From: JAUPKT01 sp964427855
Lineage (GTDB): Bacteria > Desulfobacterota > Desulfomonilia > Desulfomonilales > Desulfomonilaceae
Direction of reading: 5' to 3'
DNA length: 64,000 bases
Assembly (NCBI GenBank): GCA_964427855.1
Contig: CAYRVH010000004.1
Span: 19,408 to 83,407 of the forward strand
This document shows positions 8,970 through 18,118 of this stretch, piece by piece. The notes under the pieces are model-generated. The model was not told the DNA's origin. It ran no database searches and was given only the letters and a program-made list of their open reading frames with translations. Position 1 is the stretch's first letter; each line of letters opens with the position of its first letter. The position numbers were made by a program, and so were the translations under genes.

Positions 8970-10889
8970 TTACAGCGGGCGCCGAAGAAAATTGTCACTC
9001 GGCGATTGCCCTTGGTTTTCCACCCAGCACACAAGCCCCAAAACGGTCCACAGCTGACGGTTATTGTCTCTCTGGCCAAGCAAATGCTCTGTGAGGAGCC
9101 CGCGACAGTATCGTCCGTTGAGAATGCCAGTGCTGTTGAGGCGGCGCTCTGCAAAATATTCCTCAAAAAGCGGGCGCAACTCTCCTTTGATCCAGTAAGG
9201 TAAAGGGGGAGTAAACCCCTTTTTTTTGCCTTTTCTGATGCTTCGAGGGAGGAGCGGTTTGACCGCCCTTCGAAGAAGTCGTTTCGTCTCAAATCCACGA
9301 GATTTCAGGAAGGGAGGAATAGTTGCCAGGCGCTCCACCAGTTCGTGGTCTAAAAGAGGCACACGCGCCTCCAAGGAATTGGCCATGGTCATCCGATCCA
9401 CCTTAACCAGGTTGTCATCCAGGAGAAACGTCTTGGCGTCCACATACAGCAGTTGATTCAGAGGGTGTGCCTTCCGAGCTTTTCTGAAATATTGTTCAAA
9501 CACTGCGAAGCTATCCCGAAACCGCCCGCCGAGGAAATCAGGGGAGCAAAGCAGCCTCTTCTCTGCTTCGCTGAATATCACTTTCCACCAATAATGGCCG
9601 CGTTCAAAGGGCAAGTCCGCACCTGTGACGAAACGTTTTGCCTTATAATCGAAACTGATTCTGTCCATAGAGGTGGGCAGGGCTGCCACTAAAGGGTTGA
9701 TAAGACGCTTCCTGAGCCAACTTGGAATCAGTCGAAAAAGCCTGGTCACGCGATACGCATAATGAGTCGGGTAGCCGGCAAAGATTTCGTCGCCTCCATC
9801 TCCCGTGAGCACGACTTTCACTTCTCTGGCCGCAAACTTGGATACCAGGAAAGTGGGAATAGCCGAATAGTCGGCAAAAGGCTCGTCAAACATGTCGAGC
9901 AGCTTGGGTATTGATTCAATCATGTTGGGCTCAACCTTTTGCTCTTGGTGCGCTGTTCCCAGCGTTTCCGCCACGAGCCGAGCCTCTTGCGATTCATCGT
10001 AAGATGTATGATGGAAGCCAATGGTAAACGTCTTGAGGGGAATCCGTAAACTCTTTGACATGATGGCGGCGACAGTGGTCGAATCTAGGCCCCCGCTCAA
10101 AAACGCGGCCACAGGGACGTCTGCAATCATGTGTCTTGAAACGGCCCTCTCGAGCAGAGAGAGTATTTCTTCCTCATAGTTTCCTGATATACGGTCCTCG
10201 CTTCCCGCATCGGGCAGGGGTATGTCCCAATAGTGGTTAATTTTCATGCCGGAGCTCGAGCAGACGAGATATGATCCCGGCGGTAGTTTCTTGATGGCGG
10301 CGAAGGCTGTCGAGGGGGTTGGCGTGTACATGAGTGACAAATAATCGTAAAGGGCCTGATAGTCGGGTTGACGATCCACTCCAATCCTGAGTAATGCCTT
10401 TATCTCGCTTGCAAACACGAGGCACCTTTTCGGCGTAAAGGAATAAAAAAGTGGCTTGATTCCCAATCTGTCCCGGGCGAGAAAGACCGTCTTCTCACGT
10501 TCATCCCATAATGCGAACGAGAACATGCCATAGAGATACTTCAAGCAATCATAACCTTTTTCCTCGTAAAGATGCACGATAACTTCAGTATCAGAGTTGG
10601 TACGAAAGAGGTGCCCCCTTGAGCTGAGATGTTCCTTCAGTTCACGAAAGTTGTAGATTTCACCATTGAACACGATATGGATTGAGCCATCTTCGTTGCC
10701 AATCGGCTGGCGGCCGCCCTCTAGATCGATAATACTCAATCTGCGCATGGCCAAGCCCACAGGGCCAGATATCAAGTACCCTTCGTCATCAGGGCCCCTG
10801 TGAACCAGACTGCGGTTCATACTTTCAAGCATGTTTCGAGAGACAGGCGCCTCTTGCTCTAGCAATCGGATCCCACAAATTCCACACAT
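8970..10889 (-). CDS. asnB: Asparagine synthase (glutamine-hydrolysing), AsnB family
   Basis: A 639-residue class II glutamine amidotransferase. The N-terminal Cys nucleophile is exposed as MCGICG, the glutaminase domain covers about residues 1-210 (GRQPIGNEDGS, FNGEIYN), and the synthase domain starts with the ATP-pyrophosphatase loop FLSGGLDSTT near residue 261. Length matches AsnB proteins of polysaccharide/exosortase loci as well as housekeeping AsnB, so it may amidate a precursor other than aspartate. It lies 23 bp downstream of a glycosyltransferase on the same strand, which favours a surface-polysaccharide role. Confidence 0.85.
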   Translation of the reverse strand: MCGICGIRLLEQEAPVSRNMLESMNRSLVHRGPDDEGYLISGPVGLAMRRLSIIDLEGGRQPIGNEDGSIHIVFNGEIYNFRELKEHLSSRGHLFRTNSDTEVIVHLYEEKGYDCLKYLYGMFSFALWDEREKTVFLARDRLGIKPLFYSFTPKRCLVFASEIKALLRIGVDRQPDYQALYDYLSLMYTPTPSTAFAAIKKLPPGSYLVCSSSGMKINHYWDIPLPDAGSEDRISGNYEEEILSLLERAVSRHMIADVPVAAFLSGGLDSTTVAAIMSKSLRIPLKTFTIGFHHTSYDESQEARLVAETLGTAHQEQKVEPNMIESIPKLLDMFDEPFADYSAIPTFLVSKFAAREVKVVLTGDGGDEIFAGYPTHYAYRVTRLFRLIPSWLRKRLINPLVAALPTSMDRISFDYKAKRFVTGADLPFERGHYWWKVIFSEAEKRLLCSPDFLGGRFRDSFAVFEQYFRKARKAHPLNQLLYVDAKTFLLDDNLVKVDRMTMANSLEARVPLLDHELVERLATIPPFLKSRGFETKRLLRRAVKPLLPRSIRKGKKKGFTPPLPYWIKGELRPLFEEYFAERRLNSTGILNGRYCRGLLTEHLLGQRDNNRQLWTVLGLVCWVENQGQSPSDNFLRRPL

Positions 10890-10912
10890 TTAAGAGTTGC
10901 AGCCTTCCGGAA

Positions 10913-11779
10913 TCACTCTCTCTCCTGCAGACGCAGCGCCGCAAACTGGTCAAGAACGAGACCAAAAAATATGATGTTGACGCCGCCCGCCAAGAAGAGG
11001 ACCGACGCGCTGGAGAATTGAGCAAAGAGTATCAGACTTCTTAACGTGAAAAAGATCCCGACGAGGATCATGGCGACGCCGGTGGGGAAAAAGATCTTGT
11101 TCGGGTTGGCGAGAGTGATAATTCTCATGATGAACATGAGAAATCTGAAACCGTCACGAAAGGGATGCAGTTTGCTCTGCGTCATTGGTGGCCGTTGGTT
11201 TACTTTTGTCCGTACAAAATGGACATTGTACCCGGAGGTGATGAAGCACAACGTACAGGTGGAAGGAAAGGAATAGCCATTGGGATAGATATGGAGGAAT
11301 TTTGCTGCTATCTCGTGCCGAAAGGCTCGAAAGCCAGAGGTAAGGTCAGGGATCCGTTGTTCCGCCAAGAACGACGCCAGTCCGCTCAGTATGACGTTCC
11401 CCAAATTTCTGAGAAGGGAACCGGTTGACGTGTTAAATTTACGGGCGCCAACGACCAAATCGTACGTATTCAGTTTTGCGAGAAGATCGGGGAGTTCTGC
11501 GGGATCATGCTGCCCATCAGCGTCTATTACCGCCACCGACCCTCCTTTGATGGCCCTTATCGCAGTCTTTAACGCCGCGCCGTTGCCCTTGTTCAACGGA
11601 TGAGAAATTACTTCCGCGCCGGCCGATATGGCCTCGCTCCTCGTGCCATCTGTCGATCCATCGTCGATGACAAGTATTCGCGCACTCGGGACAGTTTTCC
11701 TTACGCCCCGCACCACATGACCAATGGTGTTCTCTTCATTGAATGCCGGTATCACTACCGTTATTGCTTCATCGGCCAC
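10913..11779 (-). CDS. Family 2 glycosyltransferase (DPM/undecaprenyl-phosphate sugar transferase type)
   Basis: A 288-residue GT-A glycosyltransferase. It opens with VVIPAFNEENTIGHVVRGV, has the metal-binding VIDADGQHDPAELPDL at about residues 83-98, and ends with two hydrophobic helices (about 225-275) that anchor it in the membrane. Such proteins typically move a sugar from a nucleotide donor to a polyprenyl phosphate. The GT39-type enzyme farther upstream on the same strand could use the lipid-linked sugar. Start chosen at the first ATG; the gene is followed closely by asnB. Confidence 0.8.
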   Translation of the reverse strand: MADEAITVVIPAFNEENTIGHVVRGVRKTVPSARILVIDDGSTDGTRSEAISAGAEVISHPLNKGNGAALKTAIRAIKGGSVAVIDADGQHDPAELPDLLAKLNTYDLVVGARKFNTSTGSLLRNLGNVILSGLASFLAEQRIPDLTSGFRAFRHEIAAKFLHIYPNGYSFPSTCTLCFITSGYNVHFVRTKVNQRPPMTQSKLHPFRDGFRFLMFIMRIITLANPNKIFFPTGVAMILVGIFFTLRSLILFAQFSSASVLFLAGGVNIIFFGLVLDQFAALRLQERE

Positions 11780-11935
11780 GTCTCAGCGCCTCCTCCCGGG
11801 TAGCGTAGGCTTTCACCCCTCTGCAACCCAGGAGTTTTCTGGGCAGCTCACAATGGGCATGACCAAAGGGCAATGGGACTTATTGGGGCTCCTGCGGAAT
11901 AGGGACCTCAATGCGAGCACCTGCTTCGATACCGT

Positions 11936-12012
11936 TGGTGGCGGTGCAGGGATTTGAACCCCGGACACTGCGGATATGAGCCGCATGCTCTAACCATCTG
12001 AGCTACACCGCC
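11936..12012 (-). tRNA. tRNA with CAU anticodon (probably elongator tRNA-Met)
   Basis: Read on the minus strand, a full cloverleaf can be drawn: acceptor stem GGCGGTG/CACCGCC, D-arm TAGCTCAGATGGTTAGAGCA, anticodon stem TGCGG/CCGCA with loop CTCATAT (anticodon CAU), T-arm GTTCAAATC, and an encoded 3' CCA. The body is 74 nt plus CCA. A CAU anticodon fits Met or lysidine-modified Ile2; the D-arm resembles elongator Met. The acceptor stem starts with G-C and lacks the initiator C1-A72 mismatch, which argues against tRNA-fMet. Confidence 0.93.
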
Positions 12013-12075
12013 ACTGCCCGATAGACAAATGTAGCATCGCAGGCAAAAAATTGTCAAGATTCGTCTCGGAGATTC

Positions 12076-12405
12076 TCAATGCGATTGTTTAATAAAATTT
12101 CGTAACTCTTTAACCATGTTATAAAGTTCATTTACGGAATCCTGGATTCCACCCAACGATCCCTCAGCGCCCCTCTTCTCAATGTACTCGGCAAGTCTCG
12201 CAACATCTGTCAGGCCGAGATTCAGCGCTGCGCCCTTCATCGAGTGAGCCCTGCTCCGAACGCCAGGCGCGTCTCCGCCGTTCACCGCCTCCTGCAGCCC
12301 CTTCAAATCCTCTTGTTCCGAGTAATCCACAAAATCATTGATAAACTCAATGAGGTCAGCGACGTCGATACCTCGCTCTCGTGCAATGTCCTCTAAGGAA
12401 ATCAA
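12076..12405 (-). CDS. Orphan Hpt (histidine phosphotransfer) domain protein
   Basis: A 109-residue single-domain protein with the Hpt signature RAHSMKGAALNLG at about residues 52-64, where His54 would accept phosphate. The rest is helical as expected for a four-helix phosphotransfer bundle. No kinase or response regulator is adjacent; the nearest hybrid kinase is more than 20 kb away. It would shuttle phosphate between a hybrid kinase and a receiver. The strong match to the Hpt motif and length make the domain call safe; partners are unknown. Confidence 0.8.
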   Translation of the reverse strand: MISLEDIARERGIDVADLIEFINDFVDYSEQEDLKGLQEAVNGGDAPGVRSRAHSMKGAALNLGLTDVARLAEYIEKRGAEGSLGGIQDSVNELYNMVKELRNFIKQSH

Positions 12406-12531
12406 TTGCTTCCCCTCTCTTTATCTGGAGACCTGTCTGTTGGACCTACGATCCGATGACCGCTTTCTCGCTTGCTTGCGTGCCGATCAGCTTCCACCAC
12501 ATACTAGGGGTAACATACAACGGTCGGTTCA

Positions 12532-14145
12532 TCACTTCAAGCTCTCCTGTGTAACATATTTGAGCTCCCTGCGACCGAGTACACGAGGAGAGGTGGGATT
12601 GAAATCTCGACAGCGATAAAGATACATGTGCCTTATGGCGACGCCGTGATACATTACGTGGAAGACGGGCAGGGGTTCAACTCGTGAGAAATGTTCGTAT
12701 ATCGTGGTACGCTCTGGCGAGGAGGGCGCCAAAGGCTTTGAGGACACAAAGAGTATTGTCTGACCTCTCAGGTTCTCGAAAGACGGCTCCCATACGTCGA
12801 ACTGAGTAGGGCGGTCCCATGGGGCGAGATAGCGAACATACGGTTGGCCGGGCGTATTGAATTCCAATAGAGCGCATAATTGGTAGGTGTCTGCTGCGAG
12901 GATGTCGTCTGCGCCCCTCAACTCTCCCACCTGCCTTCCAAGGTCTCCCCATCCATGGGTTTCCCATATTATCCTATCATCTTTTGCGAACCGACTCTCG
13001 TACGACGCCGGCGCCAGCCCGATCCAGGCATGGGTCGCCGCCAGAACCGTCGGCGCAAAGGTTAATACAAGAGCCCACAGCTGATATTTATGCCCAAAAT
13101 ATCTGGACAGCCGAGACCGACCTTCTGTCAGAGCCTCCCCGATGACAGCGACAGAAAGGATCAGTATGGATGCGTATCCCATGAATCCCCAGTTTGCCTC
13201 CACATGGCCCCTAAAAGCCAAAACCCCAAACAGCAGGAGAGGCAGGCCGAACCAAAGCAGCAGTATCTTTTCTGGATCATGGGTGCGGACGCACGTCGCG
13301 ATAGCAGAAAGAGTTGCTGCAAGTATGGCAGCATAAATCAGGGGAGATACGATCAAGAATTGGGCGGCATGGTAGCCCATACCGTCAAGTATTCGTTGAG
13401 ACCACGACTTCGCCCCCGATCCGATGAACAGAATATGGCCAAGCGATGCCCATTGGTGTTCCACATTCCACAGAAGAATGGGTAAAGCGAAGACAAAAGC
13501 CACCGCCACACCAAGCCACGGTTCATGACGAATCAGGCAGCCCCGGTGTTCTGCACTCGTGAGCAGAAACAGTAGAATACAGGGTAGCAGGAGTATCCCG
13601 GTGTATTTACTTTGAATGGCTAATCCCGTGGTCAAGCCCATCACAAGGAACCAATTGCGATTAAACGATCTATGGAATCTCACAATAGCCCAGAGCGTGC
13701 ACAACCAGAAGAATATCAAGGCATTATCGTGGACTGCGGTCGATGCTCCTAAGACGCCGACCGGCGTTACGTTAAACGCCACGGCGCTCGTGAGCGCCCA
13801 TCTTTTTTTGAAGAAACAAAGAAGGCAGATTTTGTACACGAGATAAGTGGAAGCAAACGAGAGTACCAGAAATGGAAATCGCACCGTGAATGGAGTGCTG
13901 GCGCCGAACAACTCTGTGGACAATCGGATGAGGTATGCCGTCATCCCCGCGTTGTCGAAATATGACCAATCAAGGCGGCGGGACCAAGTCCAATAGCTGC
14001 ATTCGTCCGGCAGGAGATTCAGCCAGAGGGAGAGGAGAATCCTGAAAAGGAGCACCAGGGCGAGAAGGCCCAGAAGGATTGGAACTACGAGCGGAGACGA
14101 TCCGAATACTCCGAGGCTGCTTGCTTCCTGTCTGGCTTCCGTCAT
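12532..14145 (-). CDS. ArnT/PMT-type (GT39-like) membrane glycosyltransferase
   Basis: A 537-residue polytopic membrane protein with about a dozen hydrophobic helices. After the first helix comes LLPDECSYWTWSRRLDWSYFD, the periplasmic catalytic loop with the acidic pair typical of the ArnT/dolichyl-phosphate-mannose mannosyltransferase clan. These enzymes move a sugar from a polyprenyl phosphate to lipid A, protein or another acceptor outside the inner membrane. The nearby GT2 enzyme may supply the lipid-linked sugar. Its start codon is 12 bp from the stop of the CDF transporter upstream, so the two may be co-transcribed. Confidence 0.75.
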   Translation of the reverse strand: MTEARQEASSLGVFGSSPLVVPILLGLLALVLLFRILLSLWLNLLPDECSYWTWSRRLDWSYFDNAGMTAYLIRLSTELFGASTPFTVRFPFLVLSFASTYLVYKICLLCFFKKRWALTSAVAFNVTPVGVLGASTAVHDNALIFFWLCTLWAIVRFHRSFNRNWFLVMGLTTGLAIQSKYTGILLLPCILLFLLTSAEHRGCLIRHEPWLGVAVAFVFALPILLWNVEHQWASLGHILFIGSGAKSWSQRILDGMGYHAAQFLIVSPLIYAAILAATLSAIATCVRTHDPEKILLLWFGLPLLLFGVLAFRGHVEANWGFMGYASILILSVAVIGEALTEGRSRLSRYFGHKYQLWALVLTFAPTVLAATHAWIGLAPASYESRFAKDDRIIWETHGWGDLGRQVGELRGADDILAADTYQLCALLEFNTPGQPYVRYLAPWDRPTQFDVWEPSFENLRGQTILFVSSKPLAPSSPERTTIYEHFSRVEPLPVFHVMYHGVAIRHMYLYRCRDFNPTSPRVLGRRELKYVTQESLK

Positions 14146-14157
14146 GGGGCGTCGCTG

Positions 14158-15120
14158 CTATTCACATTCTTTGCCATGGTCTAATCGACATGCCGTGCCC
14201 GATCGACACGGGTGTTCCCCATTGTGCGCCTTTAGATCGTGGCTGCTTTCCAGTTGTACCGTAGAATGTGAGATGAGGAATCTTTCTCGAAGCAGCCTAT
14301 TGATGTCGCTCAACAACGTTTGTCTGTCTAGATCAGCATCTTTCATGACGACGTGTGCCGACAAAGCGGCCTGGTCTGTGGCGATACTCCATACGTGCAG
14401 ATCATACACGCAGCACACGCCGTGAAGCCCATGAAGGGCTCGTTCAATCTCTCCCACATCGACGTGGGAGGGCGCCCCTTCCATGAGGATGCGCGTAGAT
14501 TCCCGGAGAAGACCTATAGTGGAATAGACGATCAAAGCGCATATAAACAAACTGATCAATGAATCGAACCAATACCACCCGGCGGTGATTATTGCTAATG
14601 CCGCTGCCAGAGTCCCAACCGACCCCAACGTATCTGAGAGTACGTGCAGAAACGCGCCCCGCAAATTCAAGGTTTCATGCCTGTCTCTCGCAAGCACTAA
14701 CATAAGCAGAACATTCACGCCAAGACCGATGGAAGCCGTGATCAGCATCCCAAGGCCCTGCACCTGTTTTGGATCCGCCAATCGCTCAAGAGCCTCATAC
14801 CCAATAAACGCGGCCATGACCCAGAGGAGCATTCCATTCAAGAAAGCAGCGAGTATTTCACTCCGCCGAAAACCAAAGGTATGGGTGTCGTTGGCAGAGC
14901 GCTGTCCTAATCTCGCAGCAAACCAGGCCATCCCCAGGGCGAGAGTGTCAGAGAACATGTGCCCGCCGTCAGCGAGTAAGGCCAGTGAATTGAACAACCA
15001 GCCGCCGACGATTTCCACGAGCATAAAACCACCCGTGAGAAAAAAGGCGAAAGAGAGTCTCTTGCTGCCGCGATCTCCACTACCTTCATGGGCATGGTCG
15101 TGCGATGAAAAAGCGCTCAT
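14158..15120 (-). CDS. Cation diffusion facilitator (CDF) metal exporter
   Basis: A 320-residue CDF family protein. A short His/Asp-rich start (SHDHAHEGSGD) is followed by six membrane helices. The metal-site motifs LADGGHMFSD (helix 2) and LHVLSDTLGS (helix 5) give the HxxxD-type arrangement of Zn/Cd/Co exporters such as ZitB/CzcD, and a cytoplasmic C-terminal domain follows from about residue 210. It probably exports Zn2+ or a similar divalent ion using the proton gradient. It is divergent from mntP across a 335-bp gap, making a small metal-efflux pair. Confidence 0.85.
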   Translation of the reverse strand: MSAFSSHDHAHEGSGDRGSKRLSFAFFLTGGFMLVEIVGGWLFNSLALLADGGHMFSDTLALGMAWFAARLGQRSANDTHTFGFRRSEILAAFLNGMLLWVMAAFIGYEALERLADPKQVQGLGMLITASIGLGVNVLLMLVLARDRHETLNLRGAFLHVLSDTLGSVGTLAAALAIITAGWYWFDSLISLFICALIVYSTIGLLRESTRILMEGAPSHVDVGEIERALHGLHGVCCVYDLHVWSIATDQAALSAHVVMKDADLDRQTLLSDINRLLRERFLISHSTVQLESSHDLKAHNGEHPCRSGTACRLDHGKECE

Positions 15121-15455
15121 GAGATTCTAGTGAAGCCTCTGCAATATTGCCGCGTCATAAGCCCGCGCTGGAAATCGAGAGCGCGGCGTGCTGCCATCAA
15201 AGACCACGAGAGGCCAGACCTCGAGTTTGAAGGTCGCAAGCGCGCCCGAAAAAGGATCACGCGTGGTTATGAATCAGCGGCGCAGATCCGTTTTGCCTAA
15301 GCCGCTCATATAATGCCTGAAACCGACCTCCGTTGCAATGGCGTCACTGTGGTCCTTGCTATGCGGCTGGCCTGATATTGACCTGCGAGTGAGCGCCTGA
15401 TAGAGTCCTGTGTCTGAAGCAGTCCTCGAGAAAGGCCAATGTATTCGCTTTGGAG
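15121..15455. other. Divergent intergenic region between CDF exporter and mntP
   Basis: No gene was recognised. A 7-bp inverted repeat CCGCGCT/AGCGCGG with a 10-nt loop occupies 15163-15186, near the CDF start; it could be an operator or an mRNA hairpin. No sequence resembling the manganese (yybP-ykoY) riboswitch was found, although that element often precedes mntP. Confidence 0.4.
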
Positions 15456-16010
15456 ATGCCCGCCCTCATCGCAACCTCTATCGCCCTCGGCGCAGACGCC
15501 TTTGCCGTAGCTGCAGCGGTAGCCGCCGGCCTCGAGTCGCTCACCATACGTCATACCTTCCGCTTGACATGGCACTTCGGACTCTTTCAGTTTATGATGA
15601 CGGTCTTGGGCTGGTACGGCGGCGAATGGCTTTCGAAATGGTTGCTTGGTCTCAACTACTGGATTGCAGGAGGGATATTAATTGCGCTAGGGATTAACAT
15701 GGTCAGGCAATCCCTCCTCCAGGAGGGAAGAGCGTCCGACTTTGACCCAACGCGTGGCTGGAGTTTGGTTGGCCTATCCGTGGCCACGAGCATAGATGCC
15801 TTAGCCGTGGGATTAACTTTCGGGCTCGTCGGAATCGCAGTGGCATTTCCTGCGTTGGTCATCGGGATAACTGCGTTTGTCATGACGCTGCTGGGTACGT
15901 GGTTGGGCAGGACTGCAGGCGTTCATTTGGGCGAATGGGCGGAAAGGCTCGGGGGCCTGACGCTGATGGTCATAGGCGTGAAGATCCTTCTTCAAAACAG
16001 CGTCTATTAG
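15456..16010 (+). CDS. mntP: Manganese efflux pump MntP
   Basis: A roughly 184-residue inner-membrane protein with six hydrophobic helices. The first helix IALGADAFAVAAAVAAG and the symmetric fourth-helix motif ATSIDALAVGLTFGLVG are hallmark paired Asp motifs of MntP (DUF204), which exports Mn2+. The length matches the family (about 185-190). An in-frame TTG six bases upstream is an alternative start; neither has an ideal Shine-Dalgarno site. Transcribed away from the CDF exporter. Confidence 0.88.
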   Translation: MPALIATSIALGADAFAVAAAVAAGLESLTIRHTFRLTWHFGLFQFMMTVLGWYGGEWLSKWLLGLNYWIAGGILIALGINMVRQSLLQEGRASDFDPTRGWSLVGLSVATSIDALAVGLTFGLVGIAVAFPALVIGITAFVMTLLGTWLGRTAGVHLGEWAERLGGLTLMVIGVKILLQNSVY

Positions 16011-16192
16011 AGTCCCCTTGGAGGCTTGCGCAACCCTCTTATGCTCACTGTTTTCTTGGCTCCAGGCATACACCGATCTTGGTGACATTGACTTTTCGCT
16101 GTTATAGGACGAAACTACACCCACCCCCTGTGCCCACTCCCGTCGCAATATCCCCGTGTCAATCATCACGGTGCCATTTAGGAGGAAAAAAC

Positions 16193-16702
16193 TTGATCCT
16201 GGACTACCAAGCACACAGCCTCACCACAGTGGAAGAGATTCAAAATGGATGCTGGCGAGTCATCTCATCTATCAGCGATGATGTCTTCGGGGCTGAACTC
16301 ATGCTGGAAGTATGGGCCCCAGCACTCGATATCCGGGCGGCGCGCCTCGACATAAAGCGCGACGACCTCAAACAAAATTTGCCGTTCGTTGAGCAGACTG
16401 AGAAATTGGTGGGCGTCAGAGTCGGGCCTGGGATGACCAAGATAGTGAGAAGCCTCATAGGCGGTGACGGAGGCAGCAATCGCATTTCCGAGCTCGTTCT
16501 CGAATCCATGGAAATGCTCATCAATGCCATCACCGTTCCAGAACTAAGAAAAGCTAACGAGCTGGGAGGAAAAACTTTCCGAGCCGGCAGCGATGGACCC
16601 AAGATTTTCCTCAACGACAGGGTAATAGGCGCGGAGTCGGCAATGCTCATGGCGGAAAATCCAAGACTTAAGGATAGCTGTGTGGCGTTTCGCGATGAAT
16701 AA
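16193..16702 (+). CDS. DUF2889-like protein (first of a tandem pair)
   Basis: A 169-residue protein starting at a TTG preceded by a near-perfect GGAGGAAAA at 16181; the open frame extends 98 codons upstream but without protein-like sequence. The order YQAHSLTTVEEIQNGCWRV, then LEVWAPALDIRAA, then KLVGVRVGPGMTKIVRSLIGG and SELVLESME resembles DUF2889 proteins, whose core has a GLxIGPGW...GGxxGCTHL pattern. The GCTHL cysteine and histidine are replaced here by GSNRI, so any metal or thiol role would be lost. Function unknown. A second, more diverged copy follows 148 bp downstream. Confidence 0.55.
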   Translation: MILDYQAHSLTTVEEIQNGCWRVISSISDDVFGAELMLEVWAPALDIRAARLDIKRDDLKQNLPFVEQTEKLVGVRVGPGMTKIVRSLIGGDGGSNRISELVLESMEMLINAITVPELRKANELGGKTFRAGSDGPKIFLNDRVIGAESAMLMAENPRLKDSCVAFRDE

Positions 16703-16850
16703 GCCCAGACAAAAGAGAGCCTTCTAGGCACACAGTATTGCCGCCACGGTTCTTCGTCGTGGGGCTTGCAGGGCCGAGTTCACGAACATTGCCCCCTAGA
16801 TCAACCGCAGGCGGCAGGAAGCAATCTCAATGACATGACGGAGTGACGAT

Positions 16851-17300
16851 ATGTTGTCCTATGCGAGAGTCAAGTCAATCGGGGTACAGAAACAAGGGGC
16901 GGATGTGCGAGTTGTCAGCGGCGTCCTTGAAGACGAACTGTATGCCATGCAATGCGAAATGCAAGTGCACTGGCCAACCCTGACTATAGATGCAATCCAG
17001 ACTCGAATGAAACGATTCACCACGGAGAGATGTGTGAAGGCGGAAAAGGTGTTTAACAAAGCCGAAGGATGGAAGCTAGAGAAAGGCATTGAAGCGAAAA
17101 TCAAGAAGGAACTCGGGCGTGAAGGCTGTCGGCACATGGCTGTCCTCATGGTGGATTGTTGCAGGGCTCTTGTTCGCGCAGAGCTCACGCGGGAGTTGCG
17201 CAACGCCATGGCCGGCCGACCAGACCTCGATAAAGCCGTATTTATTCGACAATGGATGAATCAGCAGCCTATCTTGGCTGAATATCTCAGATCCATCTGA
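16851..17300 (+). CDS. DUF2889-like protein (second of a tandem pair)
   Basis: A 149-residue protein with the order VLEDELYAMQCEMQVHWPTLTI, a middle region rich in Lys, and GREGCRHMAVLMVDCCRALV, which aligns with the GCTHL..EL end of DUF2889-type proteins and, unlike the upstream gene, keeps Cys and His. It lacks the GxxIGPG loop in recognisable form. Assignment to the same family is therefore tentative. The PHP gene follows after 18 bp and may be co-transcribed. No function can be given. Confidence 0.5.
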   Translation: MLSYARVKSIGVQKQGADVRVVSGVLEDELYAMQCEMQVHWPTLTIDAIQTRMKRFTTERCVKAEKVFNKAEGWKLEKGIEAKIKKELGREGCRHMAVLMVDCCRALVRAELTRELRNAMAGRPDLDKAVFIRQWMNQQPILAEYLRSI

Positions 17301-17318
17301 CGGATACACAAGATCACA

Positions 17319-17945
17319 ATGAAGATAGATCTCCATATTCATACCACTGCGTACTCCCCATGCAGCGTGATGTCTCCGGATCAGCTCATGACCGCGGCTG
17401 TTCGGGCTGGTTTGGACGGCGTCTGCATCACCGAGCATCATATGGTGTGGCCCAAAGATGAGGCCGAGGCCCTCAGCCGCAAGTATGGCCTTGCGGTGTT
17501 TAGAGGGGTCGAAATCACTACCACTGGGGGAGATATACTGGTCTATGGCTTAGAAAAAGCTCCAAAAGATATGCTCACGCCCGCGCAACTTAAAAGCCTA
17601 GTGGATGCAGAGGACGGTCTTTGCGTTGCTGCCCATCCCTTTAGGGGTTTTCTCCTCTTCGGATTTGGAAGGCTGCAACTCGATGTAGAGGGCGCAGCGA
17701 ACAATCCCACATTTAGCCAAGTCCACGGTATAGAAGTGTGCAACGGGATGGTCACGGACGATGAGAACAATATGGCCAAGAAAGTCGCCGATGCGCTCGG
17801 CCTCATCAAAGTCGGAGGAAGCGACGCGCACATCGCAAAAGCAGTGGGAACCTGCGTGACAGACTTCGTGCACGATTTGAAGGACGAACGTGATTTGATC
17901 AGTGCGCTGCGAAGCGGGCAGTTCTCCATCCACAAAATGAAGTAA
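17319..17945 (+). CDS. PHP-domain metal-dependent phosphoesterase
   Basis: A 208-residue PHP-domain protein. Metal-ligand motifs appear in family order: DLHIHTTAYSPCS at residues 4-16, ITEHHMVW near 39, AAHPFRGF near 108, and GGSDAHIAKAVGTC near 168. PHP proteins hydrolyse phosphoesters such as nucleotides or histidinol phosphate; this short stand-alone type is usually annotated as a predicted metal-dependent phosphoesterase. It starts 18 bp after the DUF2889-like gene with no strong terminator between them. Confidence 0.8.
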   Translation: MKIDLHIHTTAYSPCSVMSPDQLMTAAVRAGLDGVCITEHHMVWPKDEAEALSRKYGLAVFRGVEITTTGGDILVYGLEKAPKDMLTPAQLKSLVDAEDGLCVAAHPFRGFLLFGFGRLQLDVEGAANNPTFSQVHGIEVCNGMVTDDENNMAKKVADALGLIKVGGSDAHIAKAVGTCVTDFVHDLKDERDLISALRSGQFSIHKMK

Positions 17946-18118
17946 AGAGACGTTGAGACTCGAATTGATTTTAGCCCTTGTGCCGCTGGAGCGCTTTGCC
18001 GAAAATTCTTTCATCACGACGGGGGCGTCGCTGAATTCGTCGGCGCCTCGGAGAAGCGCTCAATGCGGAGGTGCACCTTCCGGTGAGCGCTCGTCAGAAA
18101 CGGAACGTTGGAAACGAC

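Noticed and set aside
15121..15455. Manganese (yybP-ykoY) riboswitch before mntP
   Set aside because: The conserved box sequences were looked for and not found.
15899..16192. Upstream extension of the first DUF2889-like gene
   Set aside because: It overlaps the end of mntP and lacks protein character; the GGAGGAAAA/TTG start at 16193 is better.
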